A stretch of 47,233 nt of DNA from Actinomycetota bacterium (GTDB lineage Bacteria; Actinomycetota; Actinomycetes; Nanopelagicales; Nanopelagicaceae). Shown in pieces: positions 1 to 7,903 of the stretch. The DNA lies in contig JACSDF010000014.1 of assembly GCA_015660815.1 (NCBI GenBank), forward strand, positions 1 to 47,233, given 5' to 3'. Positions within the stretch are counted from its first letter, which is position 1, and each line of letters begins with the position of its first letter. Made by a program: the position numbers and the translations under genes. Under the pieces are notes generated by a model. The model did not search any database, was not told the DNA's origin, and was given only the letters and a program-made list of their open reading frames with translations.

Positions 1-215
1 CTTTTATAATTGGTGCATTACTAGCAGTCATAGACGGTGTAACAGGTGTAGTCGTGGATGGTTTAGATTGTGCAGCCATTGCAGTTGCTGCAATCCAAAT
101 GTTAGAAAATCCAATAAAATCTCAAAAAATGGGGCTAGAAGGTCGACGTTGGGTAATCGCGGAATGGCGCTGGCAAATTTGGGCCGACGAATTCGCCAAA
201 CTACTCAGATATTAA
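1..215 (+). CDS. Glycosyltransferase group 1, C-terminal fragment
   Basis: Open at the left edge of the window; reading in the frame that starts at base 3 gives about 70 residues ending at TAA 213-215. The segment reads IDGVTGVVVDG, then a stretch ending in KMGLEGRRWVIAEWRW and WADEFAKLL. This is the usual C-terminal signature of GT4 retaining glycosyltransferases (donor-binding loop, then the GR.WV...WRW helix). Its place beside fadD15 and an SRPBCC gene matches the neighbourhood of mycobacterial PimB (phosphatidylinositol mannoside mannosyltransferase), so a mannosyltransferase of that group is plausible but not provable from this tail. The last 15 bases overlap the convergent response regulator. 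Confidence 0.82.
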   Translation, partial: FIIGALLAVIDGVTGVVVDGLDCAAIAVAAIQMLENPIKSQKMGLEGRRWVIAEWRWQIWADEFAKLLRY

Positions 216-815
216 ATTGTGCTTACGCGCTTTACCGACTGCAGCTGTGCGATTAGTTACCTCTAATTTTCTAAAAATTGATACTAAATGCGTCTTGATG
301 GTGGCCGAACTTAGGAAAAGATCGGCGGCAATCGCTTTAGTTGAAGCTCCACTAGGCAGTAATGCCAATACATCAAATTCTCGCGAGGTCAATCCAAATT
401 TTCGCTCCTTGTTCGCAAGAGCTACTGATAATCCATGTGCGGTAAAACTCTGAGGTGATTTCACAGAGTGATCGATGGCGGCCAGCAATTCCAACAGAGG
501 TGCTGACTTTAGAATGTAAGCACTTGCACCAGCCGACATAGCGGCAATCACATGGGCATCCGTGTCGTTGAGGGTGAGAACAACTATTCCTAAACTCTTT
601 GAGATACCTCGAGCCCAGGTGATTAGATCGAAGCCACTTCCATCTGGAAGATTCAAGTCAACCACAATTACTTCTGGGTTTGAATGAGCTATTTGTGCAC
701 GTGCTTCGGCCAGAGTCGCAGCTTCAGCTACCACCTCGTGATTATGGCTTTCTAAGGCTCGCTTAAGTCCCTCGCGCACAATTGCGTGATCATCGATGAT
801 TGCAACTCGGGTCAT
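201..815 (-). CDS. NarL/FixJ-family response regulator
   Basis: 204 residues, full length for the family. An N-terminal receiver domain shows the acidic pair D8-D9, the phospho-acceptor D53 in VVDLNLPDG, T81 and K103. A C-terminal LuxR-type helix-turn-helix covers about residues 140-200 (TSREFDVLALL...TKAIAADLFLSSATIKTHL). It is the output protein of a two-component system with the upstream kinase gene, whose stop codon it overlaps by four bases (ATGA), so the two are probably translationally coupled. The target genes and the signal are unknown. Its 3' end overlaps the convergent glycosyltransferase gene by 15 bases. Confidence 0.93.
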   Translation of the reverse strand: MTRVAIIDDHAIVREGLKRALESHNHEVVAEAATLAEARAQIAHSNPEVIVVDLNLPDGSGFDLITWARGISKSLGIVVLTLNDTDAHVIAAMSAGASAYILKSAPLLELLAAIDHSVKSPQSFTAHGLSVALANKERKFGLTSREFDVLALLPSGASTKAIAADLFLSSATIKTHLVSIFRKLEVTNRTAAVGKARKHNLISE

Positions 816-1300
816 AGTTGCGCCAATGGAACAGTCACTACAACCTTAGTTCCCTCACTATTTGATTCCATTGCGAACACCCCATTGAGATTTTGAATTC
901 GTTCGCGCACACCAGTTAATCCGTGGTGACCGAGTTTTTCTAGGGCGCCGCCGATGCCATTGTCTTGGACTGTAATCAGCAGTTCCGTGGCTTTGGAATG
1001 AGTTTCTACATTTCTTAAAAGCTCTGAAAAGATCTTTTCCAACTCATACCCTAAAGCGCTCTCAAAGGCAGTGCGAGAATTTAAGTTCGCCGAATTAGTT
1101 CGAAGTTCAAAGATCTCACCACGCACTTTTTCAACTAAATCGCTCATGGCAAAGCGAAGAGTTCGAAGTTCTGCTCGAATATCATTGGGCGTTCCTATCG
1201 CAGCAATTAGAGCGTCGATGCGATAACCCAAGCCCACTAAGTCCTGCGCAATTCCATCATGTAAATCTTGCGCGAGTCTGACTCGCTCATTTGGATTCAC
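812..1300 (-). CDS. Compact HisKA_3-type sensor histidine kinase
   Basis: A short kinase of about 162 residues from GTG at 1300; a TTG start at 1351 would give 179 and overlap fadD15 by 47 bases. Neither start has a good ribosome site, so the N-terminus is uncertain. The dimerisation/phosphorylation motif RLAQDLHDGIAQDL carries the phospho-acceptor His (residue 14 of the short form). The ATPase part follows: N-box-like ELLRNVETHSKA, then DNGIGG, GLTGVRERIQNLNG and EGTKVVVTVP. The gap between N-box and DNG is about 11 residues shorter than usual for this family, as if one beta-strand/loop were deleted. There is no transmembrane or sensor domain, so it is cytoplasmic. It pairs with the downstream regulator. 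Confidence 0.8.
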   Translation of the reverse strand: MNPNERVRLAQDLHDGIAQDLVGLGYRIDALIAAIGTPNDIRAELRTLRFAMSDLVEKVRGEIFELRTNSANLNSRTAFESALGYELEKIFSELLRNVETHSKATELLITVQDNGIGGALEKLGHHGLTGVRERIQNLNGVFAMESNSEGTKVVVTVPLAQL

Positions 1301-1304
1301 ATTT

Positions 1305-3095
1305 TTACTTAGTGAAGAGTTCCTCAATCTCCTTTGCGAACTCTTTAGCAACTACATGTCGCTTGAGTGAAAGTTTAGGAGTCAAGTGACCACCGGCAAT
1401 CGTAAAGTCGGTAGGTAAGATTGTAAACTTGCGGATTGATTCGGCCTTGCTGACCGCTTTGTTCGCCTCATCGACCGCAGTTTGTATTACGGAAATAAGA
1501 TCGGGGTCATGGGCAAGATCTGCCATTGATGCACCCTCTTTTTTATTATTACTAACCCACGATTTAAGCGCGTCTTGATCGATTGTTATGAGGGCTGCAA
1601 TAAATGGTTGGTTATCTCCCACGACCATGCACTGACTCACAAGGGGGTGTGCTCGTAAACGATCCTCTAGAACGGCAGGGGCTACGTTTTTACCTCCAGC
1701 TGTAACAATGAGCTCTTTCTTTCGACCGACGATGTATAGGAAGCCTTCTTCATCTAACCTTCCTAAATCTCCAGATTTAAACCAACGATCCTCAGTAAAG
1801 ACTTCATCATTTGCCCCATCATTTTGCCAATACCCGCGCATAACAATCGCTCCACGAATGAGAACCTCGCCATCTTCTGCGATTTTTATTGAAGTTCCAG
1901 GGACAGGTCGGCCAACTGCACCAACACGATGGGCGTTAGTCAGACTTAATGTTGCACCAGCGGTCGTTTCAGTCAATCCATAGCCTTCAAGAACTGTGAT
2001 GCCAGCACCACGGTAGAAGTGACCTAAGCGCACTCCAAGTGGAGCACCTCCTGAAATCGCTGCTTCAACTTTCCCACCCATTCCAGCTCGAATCTTAGAG
2101 TAGACAAGTTTGTCGAAGAGTTTATGTTTGATAGAAAGAAGCGGTGAAACAGATTTCTTATCAAGGCTCTCAGAGTATGCAATGGCGACGTCGGCGGCTT
2201 TTCTAAAGATTTTGCCCTTACCTGCAGCCTCTGCTCGCGCCTCTGCACCGTTGTAAATCTTTTCAAAGATTCGAGGAACTGCCAAAACAAATGTTGGTTT
2301 AAATGATGCAAGGTCCATTGGCAAGCGCCCAACTGGATCACTGCAGTGCGCTAAGTGAAGGCCGGCCGAGATGGCGCCAATTTCAACCATGCGCCCAAAA
2401 ACATGTGCGACCGGTAAAAATAGAAGAGTTGATCCACCTGGTTTTAAAAATAAGTCAGCTGCACCCTGCACAACATTTCCACACTCTGCCATGAAATTTC
2501 CATGAGTTAGTGCAACGCCTTTTGGTTTACCTGTAGTCCCTGAAGTATAAATAAGTGTTGCAAGAGTGTCGGGTACAAGTGAATTTCGGCGACGGTCGAT
2601 CTCCTCATCTCCAATATGTGCACCTGCATCCTTAAGAACACTCAAAACATCATCGGTCATCGTCCATACATGTTGAGTATGTGATGGAAGAACAGTCTGT
2701 ACTAAATCACGAAGCGCTGGTGTTTCGACTATTATTGCAACGGTAGATGAGTCATTGAGAATCCAGTCAATCTGTTCTGCAGATGAAGTGTCATAGACCG
2801 GAACTACTACTCCTCCAGCAAACCAAATTGCAAAGTCCAATATCGTCCACTCGTAACGAGTGCGCGACATAATTGCAACTCGATCTCCGATCTGCACGCC
2901 AGCGGCGATTAGACCTTTTGCAGTTTCGCGAATCTGCGCTTCTGCTTCTTTGGCAGTAACGCTTTGCCAAGCGTCACCGAGTGGCCGCGACATAATGATT
3001 CGCTCTGGCTCAAACCATGCTCGCTCGGCAATCAAATTTGTTAGATTTCCGGCAGTAGGGGCGGGGACAAGGGCTGGATTAGTGATCTCATTCAT
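1305..3095 (-). CDS. fadD15: Long-chain fatty-acid--CoA ligase (FadD15-like)
   Basis: 596 residues from ATG 3095. The reading frame continues upstream to 3248, but that would run over the divergent SRPBCC gene, and MNEITNPAL matches the usual start. It activates long-chain fatty acids with ATP and CoA through an acyl-adenylate. Visible motifs are the P-loop LIYTSGTTGKPKG (181-193), GYGLTETTAG (371-380), SGDLG (441-445) and the GRKKELIVTAGGKN linker (457-470). Length and the glycosyltransferase/SRPBCC/acyltransferase setting match the mycobacterial fadD15 locus. A TAGCGT box 7 bases before the ATG suggests a leaderless start. It probably heads an operon with the kinase and regulator. Confidence 0.93.
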   Translation of the reverse strand: MNEITNPALVPAPTAGNLTNLIAERAWFEPERIIMSRPLGDAWQSVTAKEAEAQIRETAKGLIAAGVQIGDRVAIMSRTRYEWTILDFAIWFAGGVVVPVYDTSSAEQIDWILNDSSTVAIIVETPALRDLVQTVLPSHTQHVWTMTDDVLSVLKDAGAHIGDEEIDRRRNSLVPDTLATLIYTSGTTGKPKGVALTHGNFMAECGNVVQGAADLFLKPGGSTLLFLPVAHVFGRMVEIGAISAGLHLAHCSDPVGRLPMDLASFKPTFVLAVPRIFEKIYNGAEARAEAAGKGKIFRKAADVAIAYSESLDKKSVSPLLSIKHKLFDKLVYSKIRAGMGGKVEAAISGGAPLGVRLGHFYRGAGITVLEGYGLTETTAGATLSLTNAHRVGAVGRPVPGTSIKIAEDGEVLIRGAIVMRGYWQNDGANDEVFTEDRWFKSGDLGRLDEEGFLYIVGRKKELIVTAGGKNVAPAVLEDRLRAHPLVSQCMVVGDNQPFIAALITIDQDALKSWVSNNKKEGASMADLAHDPDLISVIQTAVDEANKAVSKAESIRKFTILPTDFTIAGGHLTPKLSLKRHVVAKEFAKEIEELFTK

Positions 3096-3102
3096 GGCGC
3101 TA

Positions 3103-3108
3103 ACGCTA
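3103..3108 (-). promoter_or_regulatory. Candidate -10 box, fadD15 (leaderless)
   Basis: TAGCGT on the minus strand ends 7 bases before the ATG at 3095. There is no purine-rich ribosome site between them. It fits the TAnnnT plus 6-7 base pattern seen across this window. Confidence 0.5.
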
Positions 3109-3138
3109 GTGCCTGAAATATTATTTAGGGAAGGGGGG

Positions 3139-3144
3139 TAATCT
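3139..3144 (+). promoter_or_regulatory. Candidate -10 box, SRPBCC gene (leaderless)
   Basis: TAATCT followed by exactly 6 bases (acttcc) and the ATG at 3151. Transcription would begin at the start codon. Confidence 0.6.
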
Positions 3145-3150
3145 ACTTCC

Positions 3151-3588
3151 ATGAGCGATTCCAGCAGTTCGACAATCACGATAGACGCCCCACTAGATGC
3201 AGTAACCCACGCACTTTTTGACCTTGAAAAGTACCCCGAGTGGTCCACTTCAATTAAGTCAGTTGAAGCGATTGCCCGCGATGATCAGGGACGCATCATC
3301 AAGGTGAAGATGGTCATCGACGCAGGCATGATGAAGGATCGAGTAATTTTAGATTATGACTGGTCTGGAGCACCTGGAAAGTTGAGTTTTACTCTCGATG
3401 ATGCCGATTTATTAACCGGTATGGATGGTGCCTACACAATCAAATCTCTGGATGAGGATTCAACTTCGATTACGTACGAGTTAACGGTCTCGCTCTCAAT
3501 GCCAATTCCGGCAATGATGCGTCAGAAAGCTGAAAAGTCAACCATCGACCATGCCTTGGCTCAACTTAAAGCATCACTTGAAGCGTAA
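3151..3588 (+). CDS. SRPBCC (polyketide cyclase/dehydrase-like) protein
   Basis: 145 residues, cytoplasmic, no signal peptide. The start (TITIDAPLDAVTHALFDLEKYPEWSTSIKSVE) and the end (AEKSTIDHALAQLKASLEA) are typical of the START-like SRPBCC fold, a hydrophobic-cavity ligand-binding fold. It is the counterpart of the small SRPBCC protein found beside fadD15 in mycobacteria, whose ligand is unknown; a lipid-related role is only inferred from the neighbours. It is divergent from fadD15, with 55 bases between the starts, and is followed after 9 bases by the ROK kinase gene, so the two likely share a transcript. Confidence 0.88.
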   Translation: MSDSSSSTITIDAPLDAVTHALFDLEKYPEWSTSIKSVEAIARDDQGRIIKVKMVIDAGMMKDRVILDYDWSGAPGKLSFTLDDADLLTGMDGAYTIKSLDEDSTSITYELTVSLSMPIPAMMRQKAEKSTIDHALAQLKASLEA

Positions 3589-3597
3589 GTAGTTTTT

Positions 3598-4542
3598 ATG
3601 GGCCTCACAATTGGTATCGATGTCGGCGGGACCAAAATTCTCGGTGGGGTTGTTGACGAGTCTGGCGAAGTATTGGCAACAGCTAGAACCGATACACCCC
3701 GACAAGGTGGGACGGTACTCACACAAGCTATTGCAGATATCGCCAAAGAGTTATTAGGCAAACATGAGGCCGATTCCATCGGTGTTTCTGCCGCCGGATT
3801 TGTCTCCTCCGATCGAAAGACAATGCTTGCAACACCAAATATCGCCGACTGGAATGGCGTCAATTTAGATTACGAGCTAACAACTTTAATTGGTCTTCCC
3901 GTCATCATTGAAAACGATGCAAATGCAGCGGCTTGGGGAGAGGCAAAGTTTGGCGCTGGGCGAAATCAAGCTCACATGATGATGTTGACCGTTGGAACAG
4001 GAATCGGTGGCGGAATAGTCGTAAATGGAGCTTTGTATCGCGGGGCTTTTGGAATTGCAGCCGAGTTTGGACATATCCGAGTCGTACCGGATGGTCATCT
4101 CTGTGGATGTGGAGCACGTGGTTGTTTCGAGCAATATGCATCCGGTAACGCGCTCTTACGTCATGCGCGCGAAGCAATCAGCGCAAGCCCTGAAATAGCG
4201 CGGAATTTATTATCGCGCGGAGATGGGACTGTTGCAGGTTTAACCGGCTCTGCAATTACTGATGCCGCCCGTGATGGTGACCCGGTCGCTCTGGCTGCGT
4301 TTACTACAACTGGCCATTGGCTGGGCGCTGGAATCGCGTCGTTGTCTGTGATTTTAGATCCCGCCTGCGTTGTTATTGGTGGGGGAGTTATTGATGCGGG
4401 TGAGATTTTATTGAAGCCAACTCGTGAAGCCCTTGAACGAACAATGCCATTTGCGGGAAAGCATCCATATCCCCAGATTATTGCCGCGCAGTTGGGTAAT
4501 AAGGCTGGTCTTGTCGGCGTTGCCGATTTAGCGCGGCTTTAA
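3598..4542 (+). CDS. ROK-family glucokinase
   Basis: 314 residues, usual length for ROK sugar kinases. It has the phosphate-binding GIDVGGTKI at residues 5-13, the sugar-binding/catalytic segment ENDANAAAWGEAKFG, MLTVGTGIGGGIVV, and the zinc-binding signature GH...CGCGARGCFE typical of ROK glucokinases. The predicted reaction is ATP + glucose to glucose-6-phosphate in the cytoplasm. It sits directly downstream of the SRPBCC gene. Its stop codon shares a TTAA tetranucleotide with the stop of the convergent oxidoreductase. Glucose specificity is inferred from the family and from its conserved place near fadD15 in actinobacteria. Confidence 0.9.
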   Translation: MGLTIGIDVGGTKILGGVVDESGEVLATARTDTPRQGGTVLTQAIADIAKELLGKHEADSIGVSAAGFVSSDRKTMLATPNIADWNGVNLDYELTTLIGLPVIIENDANAAAWGEAKFGAGRNQAHMMMLTVGTGIGGGIVVNGALYRGAFGIAAEFGHIRVVPDGHLCGCGARGCFEQYASGNALLRHAREAISASPEIARNLLSRGDGTVAGLTGSAITDAARDGDPVALAAFTTTGHWLGAGIASLSVILDPACVVIGGGVIDAGEILLKPTREALERTMPFAGKHPYPQIIAAQLGNKAGLVGVADLARL

Positions 4543-5522
4543 TTTTCAAAAGGGTAAGTAAGTTTGATCTGCCTTCTTATCTCATCCATAGAGTTCATTA
4601 CTGAAATAGTTTCTTGATGTGGCAATAAAGGTGATTCAAGAAGGCCGGCACGAACTACGCGGGCCATTTCAATTGCTTGTTCACGAAGTCCATGTCCGCT
4701 ATAGGAATTGGGATATTCAGTAGTTGTGCCATCGGATAGTACTACCTGCATACTTGCAGGATTGTAAAATGTGCGATCAATTTCAAGTCGTCCTAACAAT
4801 CCACTTACAACGGCGCGGCATGGAGTTTGCGCGATCATAGTTGTATTAATAATGGCTTGCGCGCCATTGTTGTAATCAAATATTGCACTTGTTTGTGCAT
4901 CTACGCCGCGATCAGTCATTACTGCACGCGCCGTGATGTGCGCGGGGCTTCCTAAAACTAAATGAGCAAATGAGATTGGATAAATTCCAAGATCTAAAAG
5001 CGCTCCTCCTCCTAAATTCGGATCGACTAACCGATCAACTCCTCGATCGGCCAATCGTTGGCCATGATCGGCTTCTACCGTTTGTATCTGCCCGAGAATG
5101 TTACTGCTCAGAATCTCGCGCACTATTGCGATGTGAGGTAAATATCTCGTCCACATTGCTTCAAGGAGTGCAACACCATTAGTGCGAGAAGCATCGATCA
5201 TTGATTGTGCTTGTTTGGCCGACATAGCAAAAGGTTTTTCACATAAAACAGGTTTTCCTGCATTCATTGCCAGCAGTGAATGTTCTTCGTGCATGGGGTG
5301 TGGAGTTGCAACATAAATTGCATCGACATTCTTATCAGCAACTAACTCGTCGTAAGATCCATAAGCTATTGCGTCGGTGATTGTGCTCGCAAATTTCTGC
5401 GCCTTATCTATTGACCGCGAACCAACGGCTACAACTTTATGTCCTTCTGCCTTTGATAGATCATCAACAAATGCTTGTGCAATTCCACCCGTACTTAAGA
5501 TTCCCCAATTAAAACTTCTCAT
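4539..5522 (-). CDS. Gfo/Idh/MocA-family oxidoreductase
   Basis: 327 residues. An N-terminal Rossmann fold for NAD(P) starts at WGILSTGGIAQAF. VLCEKPFAM carries the family EKP motif, and GGGALLDLGIYPISFAHLVLG lies in the C-terminal alpha/beta sheet domain. The overall pattern resembles the dihydrodiol dehydrogenase/glucose-fructose oxidoreductase branch, so it likely oxidises or reduces a sugar-like or diol substrate; which one cannot be told. It follows the 90-residue gene with a 4-base ATGA overlap, so the two form a unit. It is convergent with the ROK kinase, sharing TTAA at the stop. Confidence 0.87.
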   Translation of the reverse strand: MRSFNWGILSTGGIAQAFVDDLSKAEGHKVVAVGSRSIDKAQKFASTITDAIAYGSYDELVADKNVDAIYVATPHPMHEEHSLLAMNAGKPVLCEKPFAMSAKQAQSMIDASRTNGVALLEAMWTRYLPHIAIVREILSSNILGQIQTVEADHGQRLADRGVDRLVDPNLGGGALLDLGIYPISFAHLVLGSPAHITARAVMTDRGVDAQTSAIFDYNNGAQAIINTTMIAQTPCRAVVSGLLGRLEIDRTFYNPASMQVVLSDGTTTEYPNSYSGHGLREQAIEMARVVRAGLLESPLLPHQETISVMNSMDEIRRQIKLTYPFEN

Positions 5523-5791
5523 AGCGCTACTCCATCATCTTCGTGATAACCACGTTTAAACCAACGTTCGATTGCCCGCTTTGCTGAAATAAAGAAAGTG
5601 CGTGGTGATTGTGGTGGGGGGTTTGGTGCCACGAATCTATCACTGTGATCTATTTGATCTAATTCATCTAGATATGTAGAAGCGCTGGATTCATCGAGGG
5701 AGAGACCAGAAACTATCGATTCGAACTCGCTTCGAATGAGCTCTTCTTCATCGAAACCATCGTCTTTGGGGTCCATGGGTAGATTGCTCAC
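5519..5791 (-). CDS. Small acidic conserved protein, function unknown
   Basis: 90 residues from GTG 5791; an in-frame ATG at 5776 is an alternative start. The first half is very acidic (DPKDDGFDEEELIRSEFESIV). Next comes DRFVAPNPPPQSP, resembling the FVPPxPPP motif of a small actinobacterial hypothetical family, and a basic amphipathic end (FFISAKRAIERWFKRG). It is not recognised functionally. No transmembrane helix is evident. It overlaps the downstream oxidoreductase start by 4 bases, so the two are co-translated. The position between glucokinase/oxidoreductase and the acyltransferase is similar to that of small hypothetical genes at the equivalent actinobacterial locus. Confidence 0.7.
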   Translation of the reverse strand: MSNLPMDPKDDGFDEEELIRSEFESIVSGLSLDESSASTYLDELDQIDHSDRFVAPNPPPQSPRTFFISAKRAIERWFKRGYHEDDGVAL

Positions 5792-5823
5792 CCTCAGATA
5801 GTGTCATACGGCGCAATAGCGGC

Positions 5824-5829
5824 TAAATT
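5824..5829 (+). promoter_or_regulatory. Candidate -10 box, PlsC-like gene (leaderless)
   Basis: TAAATT followed by 6 bases (aggcgg) and the GTG start at 5836. It supports the GTG start. Confidence 0.55.
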
Positions 5830-5835
5830 AGGCGG

Positions 5836-6537
5836 GTGCTCAACAACCTCCCATACGGCGTTTTGCGTGCCTTCCTCACGCCATTTTTGATGAGCGCCTT
5901 TCGTCCAAAGGTTAAAGGCCTGCGAAATGTTCCAGCTAAAGGCCCGGTTATCATCGCCTCAAATCACCTCTCATTTAGTGATTCGATCTTTATGCCGCTC
6001 GTGGTTCCACGCAAAGTGACTTTTTTAGCAAAGAGTGAGTACTTCACATCTCCTGGTCCAAAGGGCTTAATGAAGAAGTTAACTTTCATAGCACTTGGCC
6101 AAGTACCAGTGGATAGATCAGGTGGTCGTCGAAGTGAGGCCGCACTTATTACTGGCTTGAAGGTTTTGGCCCAAGGTGACTGTTTAGGAATCTACCCGGA
6201 GGGAACTAGATCTCCAGATGGCCGGCTCTATAAAGGCCGCACTGGCATCGCCCGCCTTGCAATTGAATCTGGAGCACCGGTAATTCCCGTTGCAATGTCT
6301 AATACGGACAAGATTCAGCCAACCGGAAAAGTAATACCAAATTTACATCGAGTAGGAATGGTATTTGGCGAGCCAATGTATTTCGATGGAGATTCAACTG
6401 ATTTGCAGTACCTGCGCGTTGTGACCGATCAGATTATGAATAAAATTCAAGAGATGTCGGGTCAAGAGTACATAGATATTTATGCTCCGAAAAAGAGCAA
6501 TCCCGATGAAATAAACGTTGCAGGCGAAGAGGATTAA
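5836..6537 (+). CDS. 1-acyl-sn-glycerol-3-phosphate acyltransferase (PlsC family)
   Basis: 233 residues from GTG. The acyltransferase H-x4-D motif is NHLSFSD (H44, D49) and the glycerol-phosphate-binding motif is PEGTRSPDG at about 121-129. FLAKSEYF follows the first motif as in actinobacterial members. It transfers an acyl chain from acyl-CoA or acyl-ACP to lysophosphatidate during phospholipid synthesis at the inner membrane face. It corresponds in position to the acyltransferase near mycobacterial fadD15/pimB, so a substrate of the phosphatidylinositol-mannoside type is also possible. Its stop overlaps the convergent nuclease stop in a TTAA. Confidence 0.9.
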   Translation: MLNNLPYGVLRAFLTPFLMSAFRPKVKGLRNVPAKGPVIIASNHLSFSDSIFMPLVVPRKVTFLAKSEYFTSPGPKGLMKKLTFIALGQVPVDRSGGRRSEAALITGLKVLAQGDCLGIYPEGTRSPDGRLYKGRTGIARLAIESGAPVIPVAMSNTDKIQPTGKVIPNLHRVGMVFGEPMYFDGDSTDLQYLRVVTDQIMNKIQEMSGQEYIDIYAPKKSNPDEINVAGEED

Positions 6538-7217
6538 AGATTATCTAAGGCGTTACGAGCCCCTAAATAAATACAAGTTGTGCACTCAGAACCTGGATCT
6601 GGAAGCTCAGCCTCTAATACATTAATAAAATCCTCGATAACGTTTAAGAAACGCGCGCCATCACGTTCGACTGCAACGTACTTTTGATCTACACCAAAAC
6701 CATATGAGCTACGGTCTTCACCAACTGCATCCACCGGCTTCCAAATTAATAGACCCTGTGATGCAACAATCTGTCCTTTTCCAGCAGCTGGATTTTCTAA
6801 AGCAAAAGAATATGCCTCTAATTGTGGTGAGTAAAAAGCCCCGCTGTCTCTCTGGCTATCAGATACTTTGCAATCTATAAGGCCAATAGTGCCATCAGTA
6901 TTTGTTGATACTAAATCGTACTTGCCCAGGATGCGCCAGCGAGTTTCACTCTCATTAATGCGCAAGGGCTTACTTTTAACGAACTCTCCCCATTTAGTAA
7001 CGGTTCCTGGGCGCAGAGTTGGATCAATTGTTGGCATGTCGGCATTATGAAACTTCTCCTCTTGCAGCGCCGAGAGCGTACCGACCAGGGGCATCTGGAG
7101 AGGTGCACTTAATTTGTACCAGTATTTAATCCACAGACAGCGCTTGCAGGTTGAAAGTCCAAAAGTTAAATCGGAAGGGGATATAAATTCACGCGCTGGT
7201 TTAACCGGTTTTTTCAT
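6534..7217 (-). CDS. RecB-like PD-(D/E)XK nuclease with four cysteines
   Basis: 227 residues, single domain. The nuclease core is visible in order: GKYDLV (D101), IGLIDCKVSD (D115, K117) and the RecB-family motif QLEAYSFAL (Q132, Y136). Two CxxC pairs, C24/C27 (STCKRCLWIKYWYKL) at the N-terminus and C212/C215 (SECTTCIYL) at the C-terminus, flank the core, as expected for an iron-sulfur or zinc clamp of the Cas4/AddB type. No helicase or cas gene is nearby, so a stand-alone DNA-repair or DNA-end-processing nuclease is the inference. The C-terminal stop shares TTAA with the convergent PlsC gene. Confidence 0.82.
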   Translation of the reverse strand: MKKPVKPAREFISPSDLTFGLSTCKRCLWIKYWYKLSAPLQMPLVGTLSALQEEKFHNADMPTIDPTLRPGTVTKWGEFVKSKPLRINESETRWRILGKYDLVSTNTDGTIGLIDCKVSDSQRDSGAFYSPQLEAYSFALENPAAGKGQIVASQGLLIWKPVDAVGEDRSSYGFGVDQKYVAVERDGARFLNVIEDFINVLEAELPDPGSECTTCIYLGARNALDNL

Positions 7218-7232
7218 ACTCGTATTCTCTAT

Positions 7233-7877
7233 CTAAGGACCGACAACTGCTGAGATTAGAACGGCAACACCTAACATAATCATGATTGAGCCACCGCCTG
7301 CGCGGAGCTTCTCTAAGCGATTTGCATCTGTTGCCAGCCATTGACGCGCAGTACCAGCGAGCAATCCCCATGTACCATCAGAAATAAAGGCCAAAATTGA
7401 GAAGATTGCGCCTAGCAAAATAAGTTGAGCAGTAACGCTGCCACGCTCCCTATCGATGAACTGAGGAAGCACGGCTGCATAAAAAACCATCGCTTTGGGA
7501 TTGAGAGAGCCGACCCAAAAACCATCTTTAATAGAGCGAGCAACGGTAGGAGCACTATCTCCCTGATTTCTCATATCGGCGGCGTGTACAGCGCGATGTC
7601 TAATGGCATCTACACCCAGATACATCAAATACAGACCTCCAGCCCACTGGATCCCGGTATACGCGAGTTCAGAGCGCTGCAAGAGCGGTCCAAGACCAAT
7701 GGCAACAAAAACTGAGAGCACAAAGGAGCCAGTGACATTTCCTGCCACGGTAAATATCGCTACTTTGCGCCCCCAGGAAATTGCACGCGCAATGACAAAT
7801 AAGACGCTTGGACCTGGAGCGAGAATGATTACCATCGCGGCCACGATGTATTCAGTTAGCCGCGATGGAATCACCAT
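7233..7877 (-). CDS. LysE/RhtB-family amino-acid exporter
   Basis: 214 residues with about six hydrophobic segments. It begins YIVAAMVIILAPGPSVLFVIARAISWGRK, the conserved PGP loop of the LysE/RhtB family, and later has GSLNPKAMVFYAAVLPQFI, also typical. It probably exports an amino acid or similar metabolite from the cytoplasm; the substrate is not determinable. The start ATG is preceded at 6 bases by TAAACT, so it is probably leaderless and transcribed on its own, despite lying 26 bases downstream of the uracil permease stop. The nuclease gene follows in the same direction. Confidence 0.9.
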   Translation of the reverse strand: MVIPSRLTEYIVAAMVIILAPGPSVLFVIARAISWGRKVAIFTVAGNVTGSFVLSVFVAIGLGPLLQRSELAYTGIQWAGGLYLMYLGVDAIRHRAVHAADMRNQGDSAPTVARSIKDGFWVGSLNPKAMVFYAAVLPQFIDRERGSVTAQLILLGAIFSILAFISDGTWGLLAGTARQWLATDANRLEKLRAGGGSIMIMLGVAVLISAVVGP

Positions 7878-7883
7878 AAAACT

Positions 7884-7889
7884 AGTTTA
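7884..7889 (-). promoter_or_regulatory. Candidate -10 box, LysE-family gene (leaderless)
   Basis: TAAACT on the minus strand, then 6 bases (agtttt), then the ATG at 7877. Confidence 0.55.
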
Positions 7890-7903
7890 ACTGGAGAAGC
7901 TGG

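Noticed and set aside
68-256. 62-residue plus-strand frame at the left edge, rich in Cys and Asn
   Set aside because: It lies out of frame over the glycosyltransferase tail, whose residues match the family well, and runs into the response regulator.
1305-3248. Long form of FadD15 starting at 3248
   Set aside because: It would overlap the divergent SRPBCC gene by about 100 bases, and the extra N-terminus is not FadD-like; ATG 3095 fits the family and has a -10 box.
6534-7217. cas4 gene of a CRISPR-Cas system
   Set aside because: No cas gene or repeat array in the window. Fold and cysteines resemble Cas4, but the context supports only a generic RecB-like nuclease.
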